DNA of 64,000 nucleotides from Thalassotalea ponticola (GCF_041379045.1 NZ_CP166871.1:2728001-2792000); one strand, 5' to 3'; positions 36,808 to 49,059 are shown, counted from the stretch's first letter. Translations and numbers: made by a program. Notes: generated from the sequence alone by a model not told the origin.

Positions 36808-39800
36808 AAGGTTCGTAATTCAAATTCGGCGCGAGCCACTTTTCTGCTTCGCTTAATGACCAACCTTTGCGCTTGGCATAACTTTCGGCTTGTTGTTGGT
36901 CGACTTTTGCCACCGCAAAATACTTGCTTTGAGGATGGGCAAAGTACCAACCGCTGACGGCCGCTCCTGGCCACATGGCATAACTTGAGGTGAGCTGCAT
37001 ACCAATATTGTGTTCAACATTAAGCAAATCCCAAAGGGTTTGTTTTTCGGTGTGCTCAGGGCAGGCGGGGTATCCCGGTGCAGGACGAATACCTTGGTAT
37101 TGCTCGCGGATTAATGACGCATTATCAAAGTCTTCATCAGGGCAGTAACCCCAATAGTGTTTGCGCACTTGCTCATGTAAATACTCTGCGCTCGCTTCGG
37201 CTAAGCGATCGGCAACCGCTTTGAGTAAAATAGAATTGTAGGTGTCGTGCTCAGCGTCGTACTTTGCCACTAAGTCATCAACACCAAACCCCGATGAGAC
37301 GGCAAACGCGCCGATGTAATCGTCAATGTCTGAATCTTGGCTTGCTACGTAATCACTCAAACACCGGTTAAACTGACCTGCTGGTTTGGCGGTTTGTTGT
37401 CGCAAATGGGCGAGTCTCGCAATAACCTGCTGTTTGCTCTCGTCGGCGTAGACGACAATATCATCGCCGTCGCTCGCTGCTGGGAATAAGCCTAACACCG
37501 CTCGCGCTTCAATGCTGCTATTGGCAACTAACTCATCGAGCATGCGGTTGGCATCATTAAAAAGCTTACTGGCTTCTTCGCCAATCAGTTCATGTTCGAG
37601 AATGGCGGGGTATTTACCCGACAATTGCCAGGTTAAGAAAAATGGCGTCCAATCGATGTAATTACGCACGACATTTAAGTCAAGCCCATTCAATACCGTT
37701 ACCCCAAGCTTATTCGGTTTAACGGGGGTGTAGTTGCTATAGTCGGCCACAAATGCATTAGCACGTGCATCAGCTAACGATATCAGTTCGCTACGAGGGC
37801 TTTTTTGTAAGTGGCGCTGACGAATGGTTTGGTACTCTTTTTCAGTGCGCTGCATTAAATCAGCTTTAAGTTTGTCATTTAACAGTGCGCTGACAACAGA
37901 CACCGAACGCGAGGCATTGGCAACATATATCACAGGGTGTTGATATTGCTGATCAATCTTCACCGCAGTATGCGCCTTTGAGGTAGTCGCGCCGCCGATT
38001 AACAAAGGCAAATTAAAATCAAGGCGTTGCATTTCTTTCGCCACGTGTACCATCTCATCAAGACTTGGAGTAATAAGCCCTGACAAGCCAATGATATCAA
38101 CCTCTTCTTGTTTAGCCACTTGTAAGATTTTCTCGCAGGGCACCATCACCCCAAGATCGATCACCTCAAAGTTATTGCACTGCAATACCACGCCAACAAT
38201 GTTTTTACCTATGTCATGCACATCGCCTTTTACCGTTGCCAATAAAATTTTGCCATTGGATTTACTGGTGGTTTTGGTCGCTTCGATAAACGGTTGCAAA
38301 TGCGCCACCGCTTGTTTCATTACTCGTGCAGATTTCACCACTTGCGGCAAAAACATTTGTCCTTCACCAAATAAGTCGCCAACGACATTCATGCCATCCA
38401 TCAATGGCCCTTCAATCACTTGCAGCGGATGTTCAGCGCCGAGACGAGCCTGTTCGGTATCGGCAACGATATATTCATTAATGCCTTTCACCAATGCATG
38501 CTCTAAGCGTTTATTTACTGGTAACTCGCGCCACGCCAAATCAGCCTTAGATGTTTTCCCTGTCGCTTGGTCGCGATATTGTTCGGCTATGGTTAGCAAC
38601 CGCTCAGTCGCGCCACTATCACGGTTAAGCACAACATCTTCAACAGCAACTAACAAATCTTTAGCTATGTCTTGATAAATCGCTAACTGACCAGCATTGA
38701 CAATGCCCATATCCATGCCGTTTTTAATGGCGTGAAATAAAAACACCGCGTGAATCGCTTCGCGCACCGGGTTATTGCCGCGAAACGAGAACGACACATT
38801 GGACACGCCGCCCGAGATCATCGCGTGCGGTAAGGTTTGCTTTATTTCACGCGTAGCTTCGATAAAGTCGACCGCGTAGTTATCGTGCTCTTCGATGCCG
38901 GTGGCGATGGCAAAAATGTTTGGGTCAAAAATGATGTCTTCGGGTGGAAAGTTCAGCTCGTCGACCAAAATTCGATAGGCGCGCTGACAAATCTCCACTT
39001 TGCGCTGCTTAGTGTCCGCTTGACCTACTTCATCAAACGCCATAATGATAACGGCAGCACCATAACGGCGAATAAGCTCAGCTTGGCGTTTAAATTCTTG
39101 CTCGCCTTCCTTTAACGAGATGGAGTTAACAATGCCCTTGCCTTGTATACATTGCAGGCCAGCTTCAATAATCTCCCATTTTGACGAGTCGAGCATAATG
39201 GGCACTTTGGCAATATCCGGCTCGCCAGCAACAAGGTTGAGAAAGGTCACCATAGCCGCTTGACTATCAAGCATGCCCTCATCCATGTTGATGTCGATAA
39301 TTTGTGCGCCGTTTTCCACCTGTTGTAACGCCACGGCTATGGCGTCATCGTATTTTTGTTCGGTAATAAGGCGCCTAAAAATAGCAGAGCCGGTAACATT
39401 GGTGCGCTCACCGACGTTTACAAACAAGCTGTTTTGATCAATATTCAACGCTTCTAAACCCGATAAGCGACAGGCGATAGGCTGCGACTTGACCACTCTT
39501 GGTTTAATATCTTTTACCGTATCAGCAATGCCTTTAATGTGCTCGGGTGTGGTACCACAACAACCGCCAACAATGTTTAAAAAACCTGATTCAGCCCACT
39601 CTTTAATATGCGCATTCATATCGGCCACTGTAAAGTCGTATTCACCAAAGGCGTTTGGTAATCCGGCATTGGGGTGTGCCGATATGGCAAAATCGCTGAT
39701 ATAACTGAGCTCTTCAATGTATTGGCGTAGCTCCACGGGACCAAGCGCACAATTAAGGCCGATCGCAATTGGATTAGCATGACGCAGTGAGTTATAAAAC

Positions 39801-40513
39801 GCCTCTGTCGTTTGGCCGGAAAGTGTCCGTCCCGAAGCATCGGTGATGGTGCCGGAGATCATAATTGGTAAACGCATTTGACATTCGGCAAAGACCTCTT
39901 CAACGGCAAAAATGGCGGCCTTAGCGTTTAACGTATCGAAGATGGTCTCAATCATAATGATATCAACGCCGCCGTCGATCAGTGCTGCGGTAGATTCGCG
40001 ATACGCTAAGGCGAGTTCATTAAAACTGATGTTGCGAAATGCCGGATTATTAACGTCTGGCGAAATAGAACAGGTGCGATTGGTCGGCCCTAACACCCCT
40101 GCAACAAAACGCGGTTTGTGCGGCTCAAGCTTGGTGATTTCATCGGCCACTTGGCGAGCTATACGGGCAGCTTGTAAATTGATTTCGGCCGATAACTCTT
40201 GCATATCGTAATCTGCCATGGCAATGCGTGTGGCATTAAAGCTGTTGGTTTCGATGATATCCGCACCAGCGAGCAAGTATTGACGATGGATGTCTTTGAT
40301 TGCCTCAGGTTGGGTTAGTACCAGTAAATCGTTATTGCCCTTTACGTCACAATGCCACTTGGCAAAGCGCTCACTGCGAAAATCACGCTCGCTAAACTGG
40401 TGTTGCTGAATCATCGTCCCCATGGCGCCATCGAGGACTAATATGCGCTGTTGTAATTGTTGTTCTATTAATAATGCCGATGCTGATTTCACAAGATTTC
40501 CTAACTGAGCCAC
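36806..40513 (-). CDS. metH: Cobalamin-dependent methionine synthase
   Basis: A 1235-residue enzyme that methylates homocysteine from 5-methyltetrahydrofolate through cobalamin. All four modules are present in order: homocysteine-binding barrel (about 20-330, zinc cysteines in GLNCALG and [10 protein letters not shown]), pterin-binding barrel (about 360-630), cobalamin domain with [20 protein letters not shown] (axial histidine near residue 765), and the reactivation domain with [19 protein letters not shown] for SAM. The start is GTG overlapping the metA stop by one base (TAGTG), so translation is probably coupled to metA. No B12-independent MetE is visible here. Confidence 0.97.
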   Translation of the reverse strand: MAQLGNLVKSASALLIEQQLQQRILVLDGAMGTMIQQHQFSERDFRSERFAKWHCDVKGNNDLLVLTQPEAIKDIHRQYLLAGADIIETNSFNATRIAMADYDMQELSAEINLQAARIARQVADEITKLEPHKPRFVAGVLGPTNRTCSISPDVNNPAFRNISFNELALAYRESTAALIDGGVDIIMIETIFDTLNAKAAIFAVEEVFAECQMRLPIMISGTITDASGRTLSGQTTEAFYNSLRHANPIAIGLNCALGPVELRQYIEELSYISDFAISAHPNAGLPNAFGEYDFTVADMNAHIKEWAESGFLNIVGGCCGTTPEHIKGIADTVKDIKPRVVKSQPIACRLSGLEALNIDQNSLFVNVGERTNVTGSAIFRRLITEQKYDDAIAVALQQVENGAQIIDINMDEGMLDSQAAMVTFLNLVAGEPDIAKVPIMLDSSKWEIIEAGLQCIQGKGIVNSISLKEGEQEFKRQAELIRRYGAAVIIMAFDEVGQADTKQRKVEICQRAYRILVDELNFPPEDIIFDPNIFAIATGIEEHDNYAVDFIEATREIKQTLPHAMISGGVSNVSFSFRGNNPVREAIHAVFLFHAIKNGMDMGIVNAGQLAIYQDIAKDLLVAVEDVVLNRDSGATERLLTIAEQYRDQATGKTSKADLAWRELPVNKRLEHALVKGINEYIVADTEQARLGAEHPLQVIEGPLMDGMNVVGDLFGEGQMFLPQVVKSARVMKQAVAHLQPFIEATKTTSKSNGKILLATVKGDVHDIGKNIVGVVLQCNNFEVIDLGVMVPCEKILQVAKQEEVDIIGLSGLITPSLDEMVHVAKEMQRLDFNLPLLIGGATTSKAHTAVKIDQQYQHPVIYVANASRSVSVVSALLNDKLKADLMQRTEKEYQTIRQRHLQKSPRSELISLADARANAFVADYSNYTPVKPNKLGVTVLNGLDLNVVRNYIDWTPFFLTWQLSGKYPAILEHELIGEEASKLFNDANRMLDELVANSSIEARAVLGLFPAASDGDDIVVYADESKQQVIARLAHLRQQTAKPAGQFNRCLSDYVASQDSDIDDYIGAFAVSSGFGVDDLVAKYDAEHDTYNSILLKAVADRLAEASAEYLHEQVRKHYWGYCPDEDFDNASLIREQYQGIRPAPGYPACPEHTEKQTLWDLLNVEHNIGMQLTSSYAMWPGAAVSGWYFAHPQSKYFAVAKVDQQQAESYAKRKGWSLSEAEKWLAPNLNYEP

Positions 40514-41448
40514 TATCGTTTAACGGTTTGCGTATTGCCGTGCTGCAATTGATATGGAGTAATCTGATACACGTAGTAATTAAGCCAATTGGTAAATAAC
40601 AAGCTACCGTGACTGCGCCAACTATTGACCGGTGTGTTTATTGGGTCATCGTCCGGATAATAGTTTTCAGGACAGTGAGGCGATACGCCAGAAGCTAAGT
40701 CACGTTGATATTCGTCGTTTAACGTGGTGGCGTCATACTCGGGATGGCCGGTCACAAACACGTGTTTCTTATCTTTTGTCGCCGCTAAATAGACTCCGGC
40801 TTGCGCCGAGTGCGCTAATATGGCTAGTTGCTCGACTTGCTTATAGGTATCCAAGGGTAGTTGCCCAAACCGAGAATGGGGTACTAGAAAGTACTCGTCA
40901 AATCCCCGGGTTAACGGTTCGTTGGCGACCATGGTTTGATGGCGATAAACCCCGGATAGCTTGGTTTGTCGCAATTGTCGCTCGATGCCAAAGCGATAGT
41001 ACAATGCAGCGTGCGCTGCCCAACACGAATACAGAGTTGAGGTAACGTGGCTGTTAGCCCACGCGAATACGTCACATATTTTTTGCCAGTAGGAAACCTG
41101 CTGGTACTCCAGTTGAGCAAGTGGTGCGCCAGTAATAATTAACCCATCGTAACGCTTGTGCTTAATATCATCAAATAGTACATAAAACGCATCTACATGG
41201 GCTTTGGCAGTATGCTTTGGCTCATTGAGATGAAGACGCACTAAATCCACATTTACTTGTAGCGGTGTATTTGACAACATGCGCAGTAATTGAATTTCGG
41301 TTTCAATTTTATTGGGCATTAAGTTGACAATCGCTAACTGCATCGGTCGTATATCTTGGCTCTGCGCTCGCCCTTGTGACATAACAAAGATATTTTCATT
41401 AGCCAAAACCGACAATGCCGGTAGGCTATCCGGTATTTTTATTGGCAC
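40513..41448 (-). CDS. metA: Homoserine O-acyltransferase (MetA)
   Basis: A 311-residue enzyme that activates homoserine by transfer of a succinyl or acetyl group, the first committed step of methionine synthesis. Catalytic cysteine lies in [18 protein letters not shown], and the conserved blocks [19 protein letters not shown] and [13 protein letters not shown] supply the catalytic histidine and glutamate. The acyl-donor preference cannot be called with certainty. It forms an operon with metH, with MetJ-type operator sites about 60 bases upstream of its ATG. Confidence 0.95.
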   Translation of the reverse strand: MPIKIPDSLPALSVLANENIFVMSQGRAQSQDIRPMQLAIVNLMPNKIETEIQLLRMLSNTPLQVNVDLVRLHLNEPKHTAKAHVDAFYVLFDDIKHKRYDGLIITGAPLAQLEYQQVSYWQKICDVFAWANSHVTSTLYSCWAAHAALYYRFGIERQLRQTKLSGVYRHQTMVANEPLTRGFDEYFLVPHSRFGQLPLDTYKQVEQLAILAHSAQAGVYLAATKDKKHVFVTGHPEYDATTLNDEYQRDLASGVSPHCPENYYPDDDPINTPVNSWRSHGSLLFTNWLNYYVYQITPYQLQHGNTQTVKR

Positions 41449-41483
41449 AAATATCTCCTTAAGTCGCTTACTGTCTTCTTTTT

Positions 41484-41511
41484 ATACTACTAAACACCCA
41501 CTACAAGTCAA
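41484..41511 (-). promoter_or_regulatory. metA-metH promoter
   Basis: Minus-strand TTGACT (41506-41511) and TAGTAT (41484-41489) 16 bases apart, about 36 bases before the metA start. The -35 hexamer touches the MetJ-type operator. Confidence 0.6.
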
Positions 41512-41532
41512 CATCTAAACGTATAGACGTCT
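41509..41532. promoter_or_regulatory. Three tandem met boxes (MetJ operator)
   Basis: An exact AGACGTCT consensus (41525-41532) is followed in 8-base register by AAACGTAT (6 of 8 matching) and CAACATCT (5 of 8). MetJ with SAM binds such tandem boxes; the array overlaps the -35 region of metA, fitting repression when SAM is plentiful. Confidence 0.8.
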
Positions 41533-41649
41533 AAATAAAAGAGTTCGTTAGGGCCATCATTTACTCGCCATTGTATTGAAAATAAACGACAAACGTGTTA
41601 AAAAACAGACAACTTTTAACAAAATAATAACTTAAATAATAGGGATGTT

Positions 41650-43614
41650 ATGAAGCTACTTCAGCGCATATTCGCCATACTTATCAGCTTAAGCGTCACG
41701 TCAGTTCAGGCGATCGAGCTGCACGATTTTGCTCGTGATATCGAAAACGATCTGATCAGAATCTCTCCAAATGGTAAGCACATTGCCATTCGCTCCGTCA
41801 ACGAAGGCAAAAGAAACTTGGTGTTTGTTGATACCAAGACCAAAAAAGTAACCTATGCGGTTAACATGTCGGGTGAAGAGAGTATCGGCTATTTCGATTG
41901 GGTAAATGATGAACGTGTGGTGATCAGCATTAACTCATTTTACGGACCGTTAGACCTAACCTACTCTACGGGTCGTTTATTTGCGGTCAACTACGATGGC
42001 AGTCAGCCTGAATCAATATTTGGCGCAACTGCTGCGGTAACCGAGACCAGTTCAATACGAGGTCGAACAGGAAGTAAAGTATCTGCCGGTCACGCCTATA
42101 TTGCCTCGCTTTATAAACAAGACCCTCGAAAAATTATTATTAGTGTGAGTCCCTGGCAAAATGCACGACATAAAGAGGCCGCCAACGCGGAGATCTACCT
42201 GCTTGACGTTTATACCGGCAAACAACGCAAACTGTTGCGCTCGCCAGGTCGAGGTAATGATATACTTCTTGATCACAATGGTGAAGTGCGATTTGCGCAG
42301 GGTGTTAATGTCGATAGAACTCAAGACCTGTTTTACCGAGACGTCGACGGTGAATGGCAATCGTTTGATGTTGGTCTAGATACCTCTGATGGTGATATCG
42401 ACCCACAGGGATTCTCCGCAGACAATGACAAAGTGTATTTCATTTACTACAACAGTGGTGATACCGGAACCTTGTATTCTTATCAATTTTCAACGCAAAA
42501 ATTGCATAAGATTTATCACAACGAGTACGTTGAAATCAGTGATGTGTTAACCAACTACAAAAACCAACCCTATGGTATTCGCATCGACGAAGACTACTCA
42601 AACTATCTGATTTTTAACGATAAGGTAGAGCACGCGAATGTACACAAAAACCTGTACGCCGCGTTTAAAGGCGACTCGGTCGAGATCACCAGTGCTACCG
42701 AAGACGGCAAAATTCTCACCGTATATGTGTCTGGTGATCGCAACCCAGGTACGTATTATTTATACAATACTGAAACCAATAAAGCCCAGTTTCTCACCCA
42801 CCGAGCAAGCTGGCTTGATCAGAAAAAGCTTGCCCGAGTTGAGCCGTTTCACTTTACCAGTCGCGACGGCTTGAAGTTAACCGGTTATTTGACCTTACCA
42901 AATGGTAAGAAAGATGCTAACTTACCACTTATTGTTCACCCACACGGTGGACCGCACGGGCCACGTGATTATTGGGAATACGACTGGCGTACCCAAGCCA
43001 TAGCATCTCAGGGTTATGCGATATTGCAAGTCAACTTTCGCGGTTCTGGCGGATACGGTGCAACATTTGAGCAAGCAGGCTATCAAGAGTGGGGACGCAA
43101 AATTCAACACGACATAATTGATGCCACTAAGTGGGCTATCGCCAGTAAGGTTGCCGATAAAAATCGAATTTGTATTTGGGGTGGCAGTTTTGGTGCTTAT
43201 TCCGCGGTGCAAAGCGCTATTTTAGCGCCTGATTTATACGAATGTGTCATTGGCGCATCGGGTGTCTACGATTTAGAAATGATGTTTACTGATGGTGATA
43301 CTCCCGGCCACCCGTACGGGCGCCACTACTTAAACAAAGTACTCGGCGGTATCGACCATGAAACCATTAAGCCATTTTCACCGGTTCACAATGTTGATCA
43401 ATTAAAGGCGCCAATATTGTTGATTCACGGTAGTGCCGATGAACGCACGCCGATCTCACAAGCCGAAGCGTTGGAAAAAGCGTTACGCGATAAAAAACAC
43501 CCTTATAAAACCTTGTATATCGACAACGAATACCACGGTTTTATCACCCCTGAACACCGAGTTACCACGCTGCAGACGATGCTGGACTTTATAAAAGAAC
43601 ACATCGGTAGTTAA
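41650..43614 (+). CDS. Exported S9-family prolyl oligopeptidase-like peptidase
   Basis: A 654-residue protein with a signal peptide (about 1-21, ending SVQA), a beta-propeller N-terminal part (about 25-390) and an alpha/beta-hydrolase domain. The catalytic triad is visible: Ser513 in WGGSFGAYSA, Asp597 in HGSADERTP, His629 in EYHGF. The oxyanion/approach segment HPHGGPHGPRDYW matches acylaminoacyl-peptidase/DPP-like S9C enzymes, so it probably releases dipeptides or acyl-amino acids outside the cytoplasm. It diverges from metA. RBS AGGGA precedes its ATG and a strong terminator follows. Confidence 0.93.
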   Translation: MKLLQRIFAILISLSVTSVQAIELHDFARDIENDLIRISPNGKHIAIRSVNEGKRNLVFVDTKTKKVTYAVNMSGEESIGYFDWVNDERVVISINSFYGPLDLTYSTGRLFAVNYDGSQPESIFGATAAVTETSSIRGRTGSKVSAGHAYIASLYKQDPRKIIISVSPWQNARHKEAANAEIYLLDVYTGKQRKLLRSPGRGNDILLDHNGEVRFAQGVNVDRTQDLFYRDVDGEWQSFDVGLDTSDGDIDPQGFSADNDKVYFIYYNSGDTGTLYSYQFSTQKLHKIYHNEYVEISDVLTNYKNQPYGIRIDEDYSNYLIFNDKVEHANVHKNLYAAFKGDSVEITSATEDGKILTVYVSGDRNPGTYYLYNTETNKAQFLTHRASWLDQKKLARVEPFHFTSRDGLKLTGYLTLPNGKKDANLPLIVHPHGGPHGPRDYWEYDWRTQAIASQGYAILQVNFRGSGGYGATFEQAGYQEWGRKIQHDIIDATKWAIASKVADKNRICIWGGSFGAYSAVQSAILAPDLYECVIGASGVYDLEMMFTDGDTPGHPYGRHYLNKVLGGIDHETIKPFSPVHNVDQLKAPILLIHGSADERTPISQAEALEKALRDKKHPYKTLYIDNEYHGFITPEHRVTTLQTMLDFIKEHIGS

Positions 43615-43630
43615 TTTGGCGTTAACATAA

Positions 43631-43668
43631 AAACACCTCAGTCACTTAGGTGAGTGAGGTGTTTTTTT
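43631..43668 (+). terminator. Terminator after the S9 peptidase gene
   Basis: AACACCTCA / TGAGGTGTT arms with a 14-base loop followed by seven T. The rest of 43669-43865 shows no gene. Confidence 0.85.
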
Positions 43669-43865
43669 ATTGTGATCTCGTGCACTTGTCCAGTCAGATT
43701 GTTTTTAATATTTCCTTAAAACAAGATTTGGCAAATATGCCACAGATTTGCGCTGACAAAGTGAGATTGATTGGCGATGATTAACGCGAGTTTGGTCTGT
43801 GTCAATTGATGACAATACGCATGGTTAATTCACATGGTACACTCGCCCCATTAACAAACACAAAT

Positions 43866-43890
43866 AAAAAAGGCCGCTGATGCGGCCTTT
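43866..43890 (-). terminator. recA terminator
   Basis: AAAGGCCGC-TGAT-GCGGCCTTT hairpin with TTTTTTATT on the minus strand, 28 bases after the recA stop. Confidence 0.88.
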
Positions 43891-43917
43891 GGTTATTTCT
43901 TATAGCTAAACGCTAAG

Positions 43918-44946
43918 TTATTCAGATTCTTCTTCTAGAGCTTCTTCTACCGGCGTCGCTGGTGTTAGTAGTAATGCGCGCAATTTAGTATCTAAATCTT
44001 TAGCCATGGCTGGATTTTCTTTTAAGAAGTTACAGGCATTGGCTTTACCTTGACCGATACGCTCACCGTTACAGCTGTACCATGCACCGGCTTTTTCAAC
44101 TAGCTTGTGTTGTACACCTAAATCGATAAGCTCACCGATGTTGTTGATACCTTCACCGTACATGATTTGGAATTCAGCTTGTTTAAACGGTGGAGCAATT
44201 TTGTTCTTAACCACTTTAACGCGAGTTTCGTTACCAGTGATTGCATCACCTTCTTTCACCGCACCTGTACGACGAATATCTAGACGTACTGACGCGTAGA
44301 ATTTCAATGCATTACCACCAGTTGTGGTTTCTGGATTACCAAACATCACACCAATTTTCATACGAATCTGGTTGATAAAAATCATCATCGTATTTGATTG
44401 CTTAAGGTTACCGGTAAGTTTGCGCATAGCTTGCGACAACATACGCGCTTGTAGACCCATGTGGCTATCGCCCATGTCACCTTCAATTTCAGCTTTCGGT
44501 GTTAACGCTGCTACCGAGTCAACCACGATAACGTCAACGGCACCTGAGCGCGTTAGCATGTCGCAAATTTCTAATGCTTGCTCACCGGTATCTGGCTGAG
44601 ATACCAACAAGTCGTCAATGTTCACACCTAACTTTTCAGCGTAAATTGGGTCTAAGGCATGCTCGGCGTCTACGAACGCACACACTTTGCCGTTGCGTTG
44701 GGCTTCGGCAATAACTTCAAGGGTTAACGTTGTTTTACCACTTGACTCTGGACCGTAAATTTCGATGATGCGTCCCATCGGTAAACCGCCTGCGCCAAGC
44801 GCAACGTCTAACGACAATGAACCGGTAGAAATTGTTTCAACATCCATGCTGCGGTTCTCACCTAATTTCATGATTGAACCTTTTCCGAATTGACGTTCAA
44901 TTTGGCCTAATGCCGCGGCTAACGCCTTTTCTTTATTCGCATCCAT
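43918..44946 (-). CDS. recA: Recombinase RecA
   Basis: A 342-residue strand-exchange protein and co-protease for LexA cleavage. Walker A is GPESSGKTT, Walker [14 protein letters not shown]-binding loops L1 ([12 protein letters not shown]) and L2 ([28 protein letters not shown]) are intact. The acidic C terminus ([12 protein letters not shown]) is typical of gammaproteobacteria. It is preceded by a promoter almost identical to that of E. coli recA with an embedded LexA site. Unlike in most relatives, recX does not follow. Confidence 0.99.
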   Translation of the reverse strand: MDANKEKALAAALGQIERQFGKGSIMKLGENRSMDVETISTGSLSLDVALGAGGLPMGRIIEIYGPESSGKTTLTLEVIAEAQRNGKVCAFVDAEHALDPIYAEKLGVNIDDLLVSQPDTGEQALEICDMLTRSGAVDVIVVDSVAALTPKAEIEGDMGDSHMGLQARMLSQAMRKLTGNLKQSNTMMIFINQIRMKIGVMFGNPETTTGGNALKFYASVRLDIRRTGAVKEGDAITGNETRVKVVKNKIAPPFKQAEFQIMYGEGINNIGELIDLGVQHKLVEKAGAWYSCNGERIGQGKANACNFLKENPAMAKDLDTKLRALLLTPATPVEEALEEESE

Positions 44947-44994
44947 TGTGGTCTCCAGTGAATTTTTTTATAACTTATCCAGTAATTAATGAAC

Positions 44995-45022
44995 AGTATA
45001 CTGTATAATCGTACAGTATCAA
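44995..45022 (-). promoter_or_regulatory. recA SOS promoter
   Basis: Minus strand TTGATA (45017-45022), 16-base spacer, TATACT (44995-45000). The spacer is the LexA site itself, as in E. coli recA. Confidence 0.88.
45001..45016. promoter_or_regulatory. LexA box of recA
   Basis: CTGTATAATCGTACAG, a perfect CTG-N10-CAG site lying exactly between the -35 and -10 elements. Confidence 0.92.
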
Positions 45023-45422
45023 TACCTTTTGCTAAAAAATTTAAACAAAAAACATAACACTTTGAAAATAAACAACTTTTAATGAGTTGACCTGTAGTTA
45101 CCACCATATTTAAGCTGGTCAACAAGCGAATTTAGCTTTGTTTATACAGTGGTTTTATTGCAAGGTGTAATTAACTCTACAACCATTACATTGAATGCAA
45201 CAACCGCCTTTCAATGTTAGCGCTAATTGCTGTTCGCTATTGATTCACAATAATCTACATAAACAAGGATTATTGGCAAAACGTCTTTGCGCTTTTGCGC
45301 GGATTATTTTAACATCTTTACAGAACACATTTCATCAGATATTTCACGGTTCAATACTGCAGAAAAAGCGCCTTTATTGACCTTGATTTTTTTTCGTCAA
45401 ACAGATCAACTTAAGTAAATCC
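45023..45422. other. recA-mutS divergent intergenic region
   Basis: About 400 bases with no recognised gene; relatives often carry cinA near recA, but no trace is seen here. It should hold the mutS promoter. The sequence is AT-rich, without strong hairpins. Confidence 0.5.
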
Positions 45423-47993
45423 ATGACAAACCATCTTTCTGACAACGCCAATCACACGCCTATGATGCGGCAATATTTAACCATAAAATCGGAGTTTCCA
45501 AATATACTGCTGTTTTATCGCATGGGTGATTTTTACGAGTTATTCTATGACGATGCGAAAAAAGCCGCTGATTTACTTGATATATCCCTAACCGCACGTG
45601 GAAAGTCGGGCGGTAACGCAATCCCTATGGCGGGAGTACCCTACCACGCCGTTGAAAATTATTTGGCTAAGTTAGTGCAACTTGGCGAGTCTGTAGCCAT
45701 TTGTGAGCAAATTGGCGATCCTGCGACAAGTAAAGGTCCCGTAGAGCGAAAGGTGGTTCGCATTGTTACTCCTGGTACCCTATCTGATGAAGCGCTACTG
45801 CAAGACAAGCAGGACAATTTATTGGTATCGGTGTTTGAAAAATCGAATCAAGGGTTTGGCATCGCCTATCTCGATATGAGCTCTGGCCGTTTTGTTATTT
45901 GCCAACCCAAAACCCGTGAGCAGTTGCAAGCCGAGTTACAACGTCTCAATCCAGCGGAGTTGCTTTACCCCGAGTCCTTTGCCGCTATCGACCTTATCAA
46001 TGATTTAAAAGGCACACGTCGCAGACCTGATTGGGAATACGACTTAGCAACAGCAAACAAACTACTCAACGAGCAGTTTAAAACCAAACAGCTATCTGGG
46101 TTTGGTGTCGCCGATTATCCCTTGGGGCTCAGTGCCGCTGGCTGTTTATTGCAGTACGTCAAGGACACTCAACGCGGTGCTTTGCCACATATTAGATCGA
46201 TCAAGGCTCAAGCCTATTCAAGCGGCGTTATTTTAGATGCAGCAACCCGTAAAAATCTCGAATTGACAACAAATCTCGCCGGAGGCTATGACAATACTTT
46301 AGCATCTGTGCTCGATAAAACCGCTTCCGCTATGGGCTCGCGCTTACTGAAGCGCTGGTTGCATTTTCCACTGCGCGATGTCGCCCTACTTGAACAACGC
46401 CAAGATGCAATCGCCGATATTCTGCAGCAAGATTTACAGCAGGATGTGTATGAGGTGATCAAAAGCATTGGCGACATTGAGCGCATAGTCGCGCGTATTG
46501 CGCTGCGCAGCGCACGCCCAAGAGATTTTGCCCGGTTGCGCAATGCGTTAACGCGACTGCCTGAATTACATCAGCTCTCGGCACTTTGCCAAGCACCGCT
46601 AATGCAGCAATTGGCCGAAGACGTAGCGCCGATAGAATATTTACAACAACTACTGGATAATGCCATTGTTGAGAATCCACCAGTTCTCATCCGCGACGGC
46701 GGTGTTATTGCACCTGGCTACAATAGTGAATTAGACGAACTTCGGTCACTTAGCCAAGGCGCCACAGATTTTCTCCAGCAATTGGAAGCCCGCGAACGAG
46801 AAAGCAGCGGTATTCAAACGTTAAAAGTTGGCTTCAACAAGGTACACGGCTTTTATATTGAAATCAGCCGCGCCCAGTCTCAGGATGTTCCCGAGCATTA
46901 TATTCGCCGGCAAACGCTGAAAAATAATGAGCGCTTTGTTACCCACGAATTAAAACAACACGAGGAAAAAGTGCTCTCGGCACAAAGTCGTTTTTTGGCC
47001 CTTGAAAAACGCCTCTACGAGCAGTTGTTTGATTTATTTGAACAGTACATAGAACAATTACAGCACTGTGCTGAAGCAGTCGCTAGCTTAGATGTGCTCA
47101 ACACCTTTGCCGAACGGGCTGAAACACTCAACTATCAACGTCCCAAGTTAACCGACCAACCGGGTATACACATCAGTGCCGGCCGTCACCCAGTAGTTGA
47201 ACAAGTGACAGATGATGCTTTTATCGCCAATCCGGTTGAACTTAACAACCAACGGCGCATGTTAATAATTACCGGACCTAATATGGGCGGTAAGTCGACC
47301 TATATGCGACAAACCGCGTTGATCACCTTACTTGCCCACGTCGGTAGCTTTGTTCCCGCTGACAGCGCGGAAATTGGCATTGTTGACCGTATTTTTACTC
47401 GCATTGGCGCCTCTGATGACTTAGCCAGTGGTCGATCAACATTTATGGTTGAGATGACTGAGACCGCTAATATTCTCAATAATGCCAGCGAGCGCTCTCT
47501 GGTACTCTTAGATGAAATAGGCCGCGGTACGTCGACCTATGACGGCTTGTCGTTGGCATGGGCGTGCGCTGAATATTTGGCGGTTAAAACCCAAGCGTTT
47601 ACCTTATTTGCTAGCCACTACTTTGAATTGACGCAACTGGCTGAGCAAATGCCACACGTCGCCAATGTGCATTTAGACGCAATAGAACACGACGAGAGCA
47701 TTGTGTTTATGCATGCTGTGCAAGAAGGCGCGGCCTCAAAGAGCTTCGGTTTGCAAGTTGCACAGCTCGCTGGTGTCCCAAAAGTGGTGATCAATAGAGC
47801 GAAGCAGCGTTTGAGTGAGCTAGAGAGTCAGTCAACGCCAACCGTGCTGACGAGCACGCCGATGCAAGTCGAACAAATTGATCTGTTCAACGAACCTCAT
47901 CCGGTGATACAGCAGATCCAACAATTATCGGTTGATGAGTTAACGCCCAAACAGGCACTGGATTTACTCTATCAATTACAGCGCGAAGTGTAA
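45423..47993 (+). CDS. mutS: DNA mismatch repair protein MutS
   Basis: An 856-residue mismatch-recognition ATPase. The N-terminal mismatch-binding domain carries the F-x-E motif ([19 protein letters not shown]), domain II-IV follow, and the ATPase domain has Walker [10 protein letters not shown] at 618-626, [15 protein letters not shown] (Walker B) and FASHYFELT. Length matches E. coli (853). It is divergent to recA and ends in a terminator shared with rpoS. The start has only a weak ribosome-binding site (TTAAG 9 bases upstream). Confidence 0.98.
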   Translation: MTNHLSDNANHTPMMRQYLTIKSEFPNILLFYRMGDFYELFYDDAKKAADLLDISLTARGKSGGNAIPMAGVPYHAVENYLAKLVQLGESVAICEQIGDPATSKGPVERKVVRIVTPGTLSDEALLQDKQDNLLVSVFEKSNQGFGIAYLDMSSGRFVICQPKTREQLQAELQRLNPAELLYPESFAAIDLINDLKGTRRRPDWEYDLATANKLLNEQFKTKQLSGFGVADYPLGLSAAGCLLQYVKDTQRGALPHIRSIKAQAYSSGVILDAATRKNLELTTNLAGGYDNTLASVLDKTASAMGSRLLKRWLHFPLRDVALLEQRQDAIADILQQDLQQDVYEVIKSIGDIERIVARIALRSARPRDFARLRNALTRLPELHQLSALCQAPLMQQLAEDVAPIEYLQQLLDNAIVENPPVLIRDGGVIAPGYNSELDELRSLSQGATDFLQQLEARERESSGIQTLKVGFNKVHGFYIEISRAQSQDVPEHYIRRQTLKNNERFVTHELKQHEEKVLSAQSRFLALEKRLYEQLFDLFEQYIEQLQHCAEAVASLDVLNTFAERAETLNYQRPKLTDQPGIHISAGRHPVVEQVTDDAFIANPVELNNQRRMLIITGPNMGGKSTYMRQTALITLLAHVGSFVPADSAEIGIVDRIFTRIGASDDLASGRSTFMVEMTETANILNNASERSLVLLDEIGRGTSTYDGLSLAWACAEYLAVKTQAFTLFASHYFELTQLAEQMPHVANVHLDAIEHDESIVFMHAVQEGAASKSFGLQVAQLAGVPKVVINRAKQRLSELESQSTPTVLTSTPMQVEQIDLFNEPHPVIQQIQQLSVDELTPKQALDLLYQLQREV

Positions 47994-48012
47994 GGTGTAA
48001 CCGTTAGACAAC

Positions 48013-48038
48013 AAAAGCCCACTTAGAGAGTGGGCTTT
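48013..48038. terminator. Shared terminator of mutS and rpoS
   Basis: AAAGCCCACT-TAGAG-AGTGGGCTTT hairpin, with a short T-rich run on each strand. Confidence 0.75.
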
Positions 48039-48120
48039 GTATTTGAGTTTATTGCGCTGTATATCAAAACGATCTTGCTGAGTGAGCTTTTCCTACAGAA
48101 TGCTGTGCACGGTTGCTCTA

Positions 48121-49059
48121 TTACGACTCAGCTTGAAACAGCGACTCTATCGACAAGTTTTGTGACGATAAGATATCGCGTAAACGCTTTAATGCTTCCA
48201 CTTGAATTTGACGCACCCGCTCACGGGTCAAGCCAATTTCGTGTCCTACATCTTCTAGCGTCGCCGGTTCATAACCGAGCAAGCCAAAGCGACGTGCCAA
48301 TACTTCTTTTTGTTTCGAATTGAGTTCATTTAGCCAGTGAACAATGTTCTGGCGAATGTCTGAATCTTGCAAATCAGATTCGGGGCCTTGGCTCTTTTCA
48401 TCGGCGATAACATCTAACAGAGCTTTGTCTGATTCACCGCCAAACGGGGTATCAACAGATGTTATACGCTCATTTAATTTGAGCATTTTACTGACGTCTG
48501 CAACGGGAACGTCTAACTTCGCGGCGATGTCATCAGCGGTGGGTTCGTGGTCGAGTTTTTGCACCAACTCACGAGCTGCGCGCAAATAGACATTGAGTTC
48601 TTTAACAACGTGAATGGGAAGACGAATGGTTCGAGTTTGGTTCATGATAGCTCGTTCTATTGTTTGACGAATCCACCATGTTGCATAAGTTGAAAAGCGA
48701 AAGCCCCGTTCTGGGTCAAATTTTTCGACGGCTCTGATAAGACCGAGATTGCCTTCTTCAATAAGGTCGAGTAACGGTAAGCCACGATTGTTATAGCGTC
48801 GTGCGATTTTAACAACTAAACGAAGATTACTTTCAATCATCCTCGCCCTAGAGGCTTCACAACCCTTTAACGCTTTGCGCGAAAAGAATACCTCTTCTTC
48901 AGCACTCAACAATGGCGAGAATCCAATTTCACTCAAGTACATTTGCGTTGCATCTAAACTTGATACGGTTTCTTCGCTAACTGTGTCTTTCACTATTACA
49001 GTTGCATTGGCGTCTGCTGTTTTTTGTGCAGTCGCATCTGGAGTTTTAACGTTACTCAT
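48121..49059 (-). CDS. rpoS: Stationary-phase sigma factor RpoS
   Basis: A 312-residue sigma-70 family protein for general stress and stationary phase. Region 1.2 ([22 protein letters not shown]), region 2 ([48 protein letters not shown]), region 3 and region 4 helix-turn-helix ([28 protein letters not shown]) are complete. It lies after nlpD as in E. coli, where the main rpoS promoter is inside nlpD. The N terminus is shorter than in E. coli (330 residues). Confidence 0.98.
   Translation of the reverse strand: MSNVKTPDATAQKTADANATVIVKDTVSEETVSSLDATQMYLSEIGFSPLLSAEEEVFFSRKALKGCEASRARMIESNLRLVVKIARRYNNRGLPLLDLIEEGNLGLIRAVEKFDPERGFRFSTYATWWIRQTIERAIMNQTRTIRLPIHVVKELNVYLRAARELVQKLDHEPTADDIAAKLDVPVADVSKMLKLNERITSVDTPFGGESDKALLDVIADEKSQGPESDLQDSDIRQNIVHWLNELNSKQKEVLARRFGLLGYEPATLEDVGHEIGLTRERVRQIQVEALKRLRDILSSQNLSIESLFQAES

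Noticed and set aside
36806..41448. Cobalamin or SAM riboswitch upstream of metA-metH
   Set aside because: The leader is only about 30 bases between the predicted start site and ATG, too short for either class; met boxes explain regulation.
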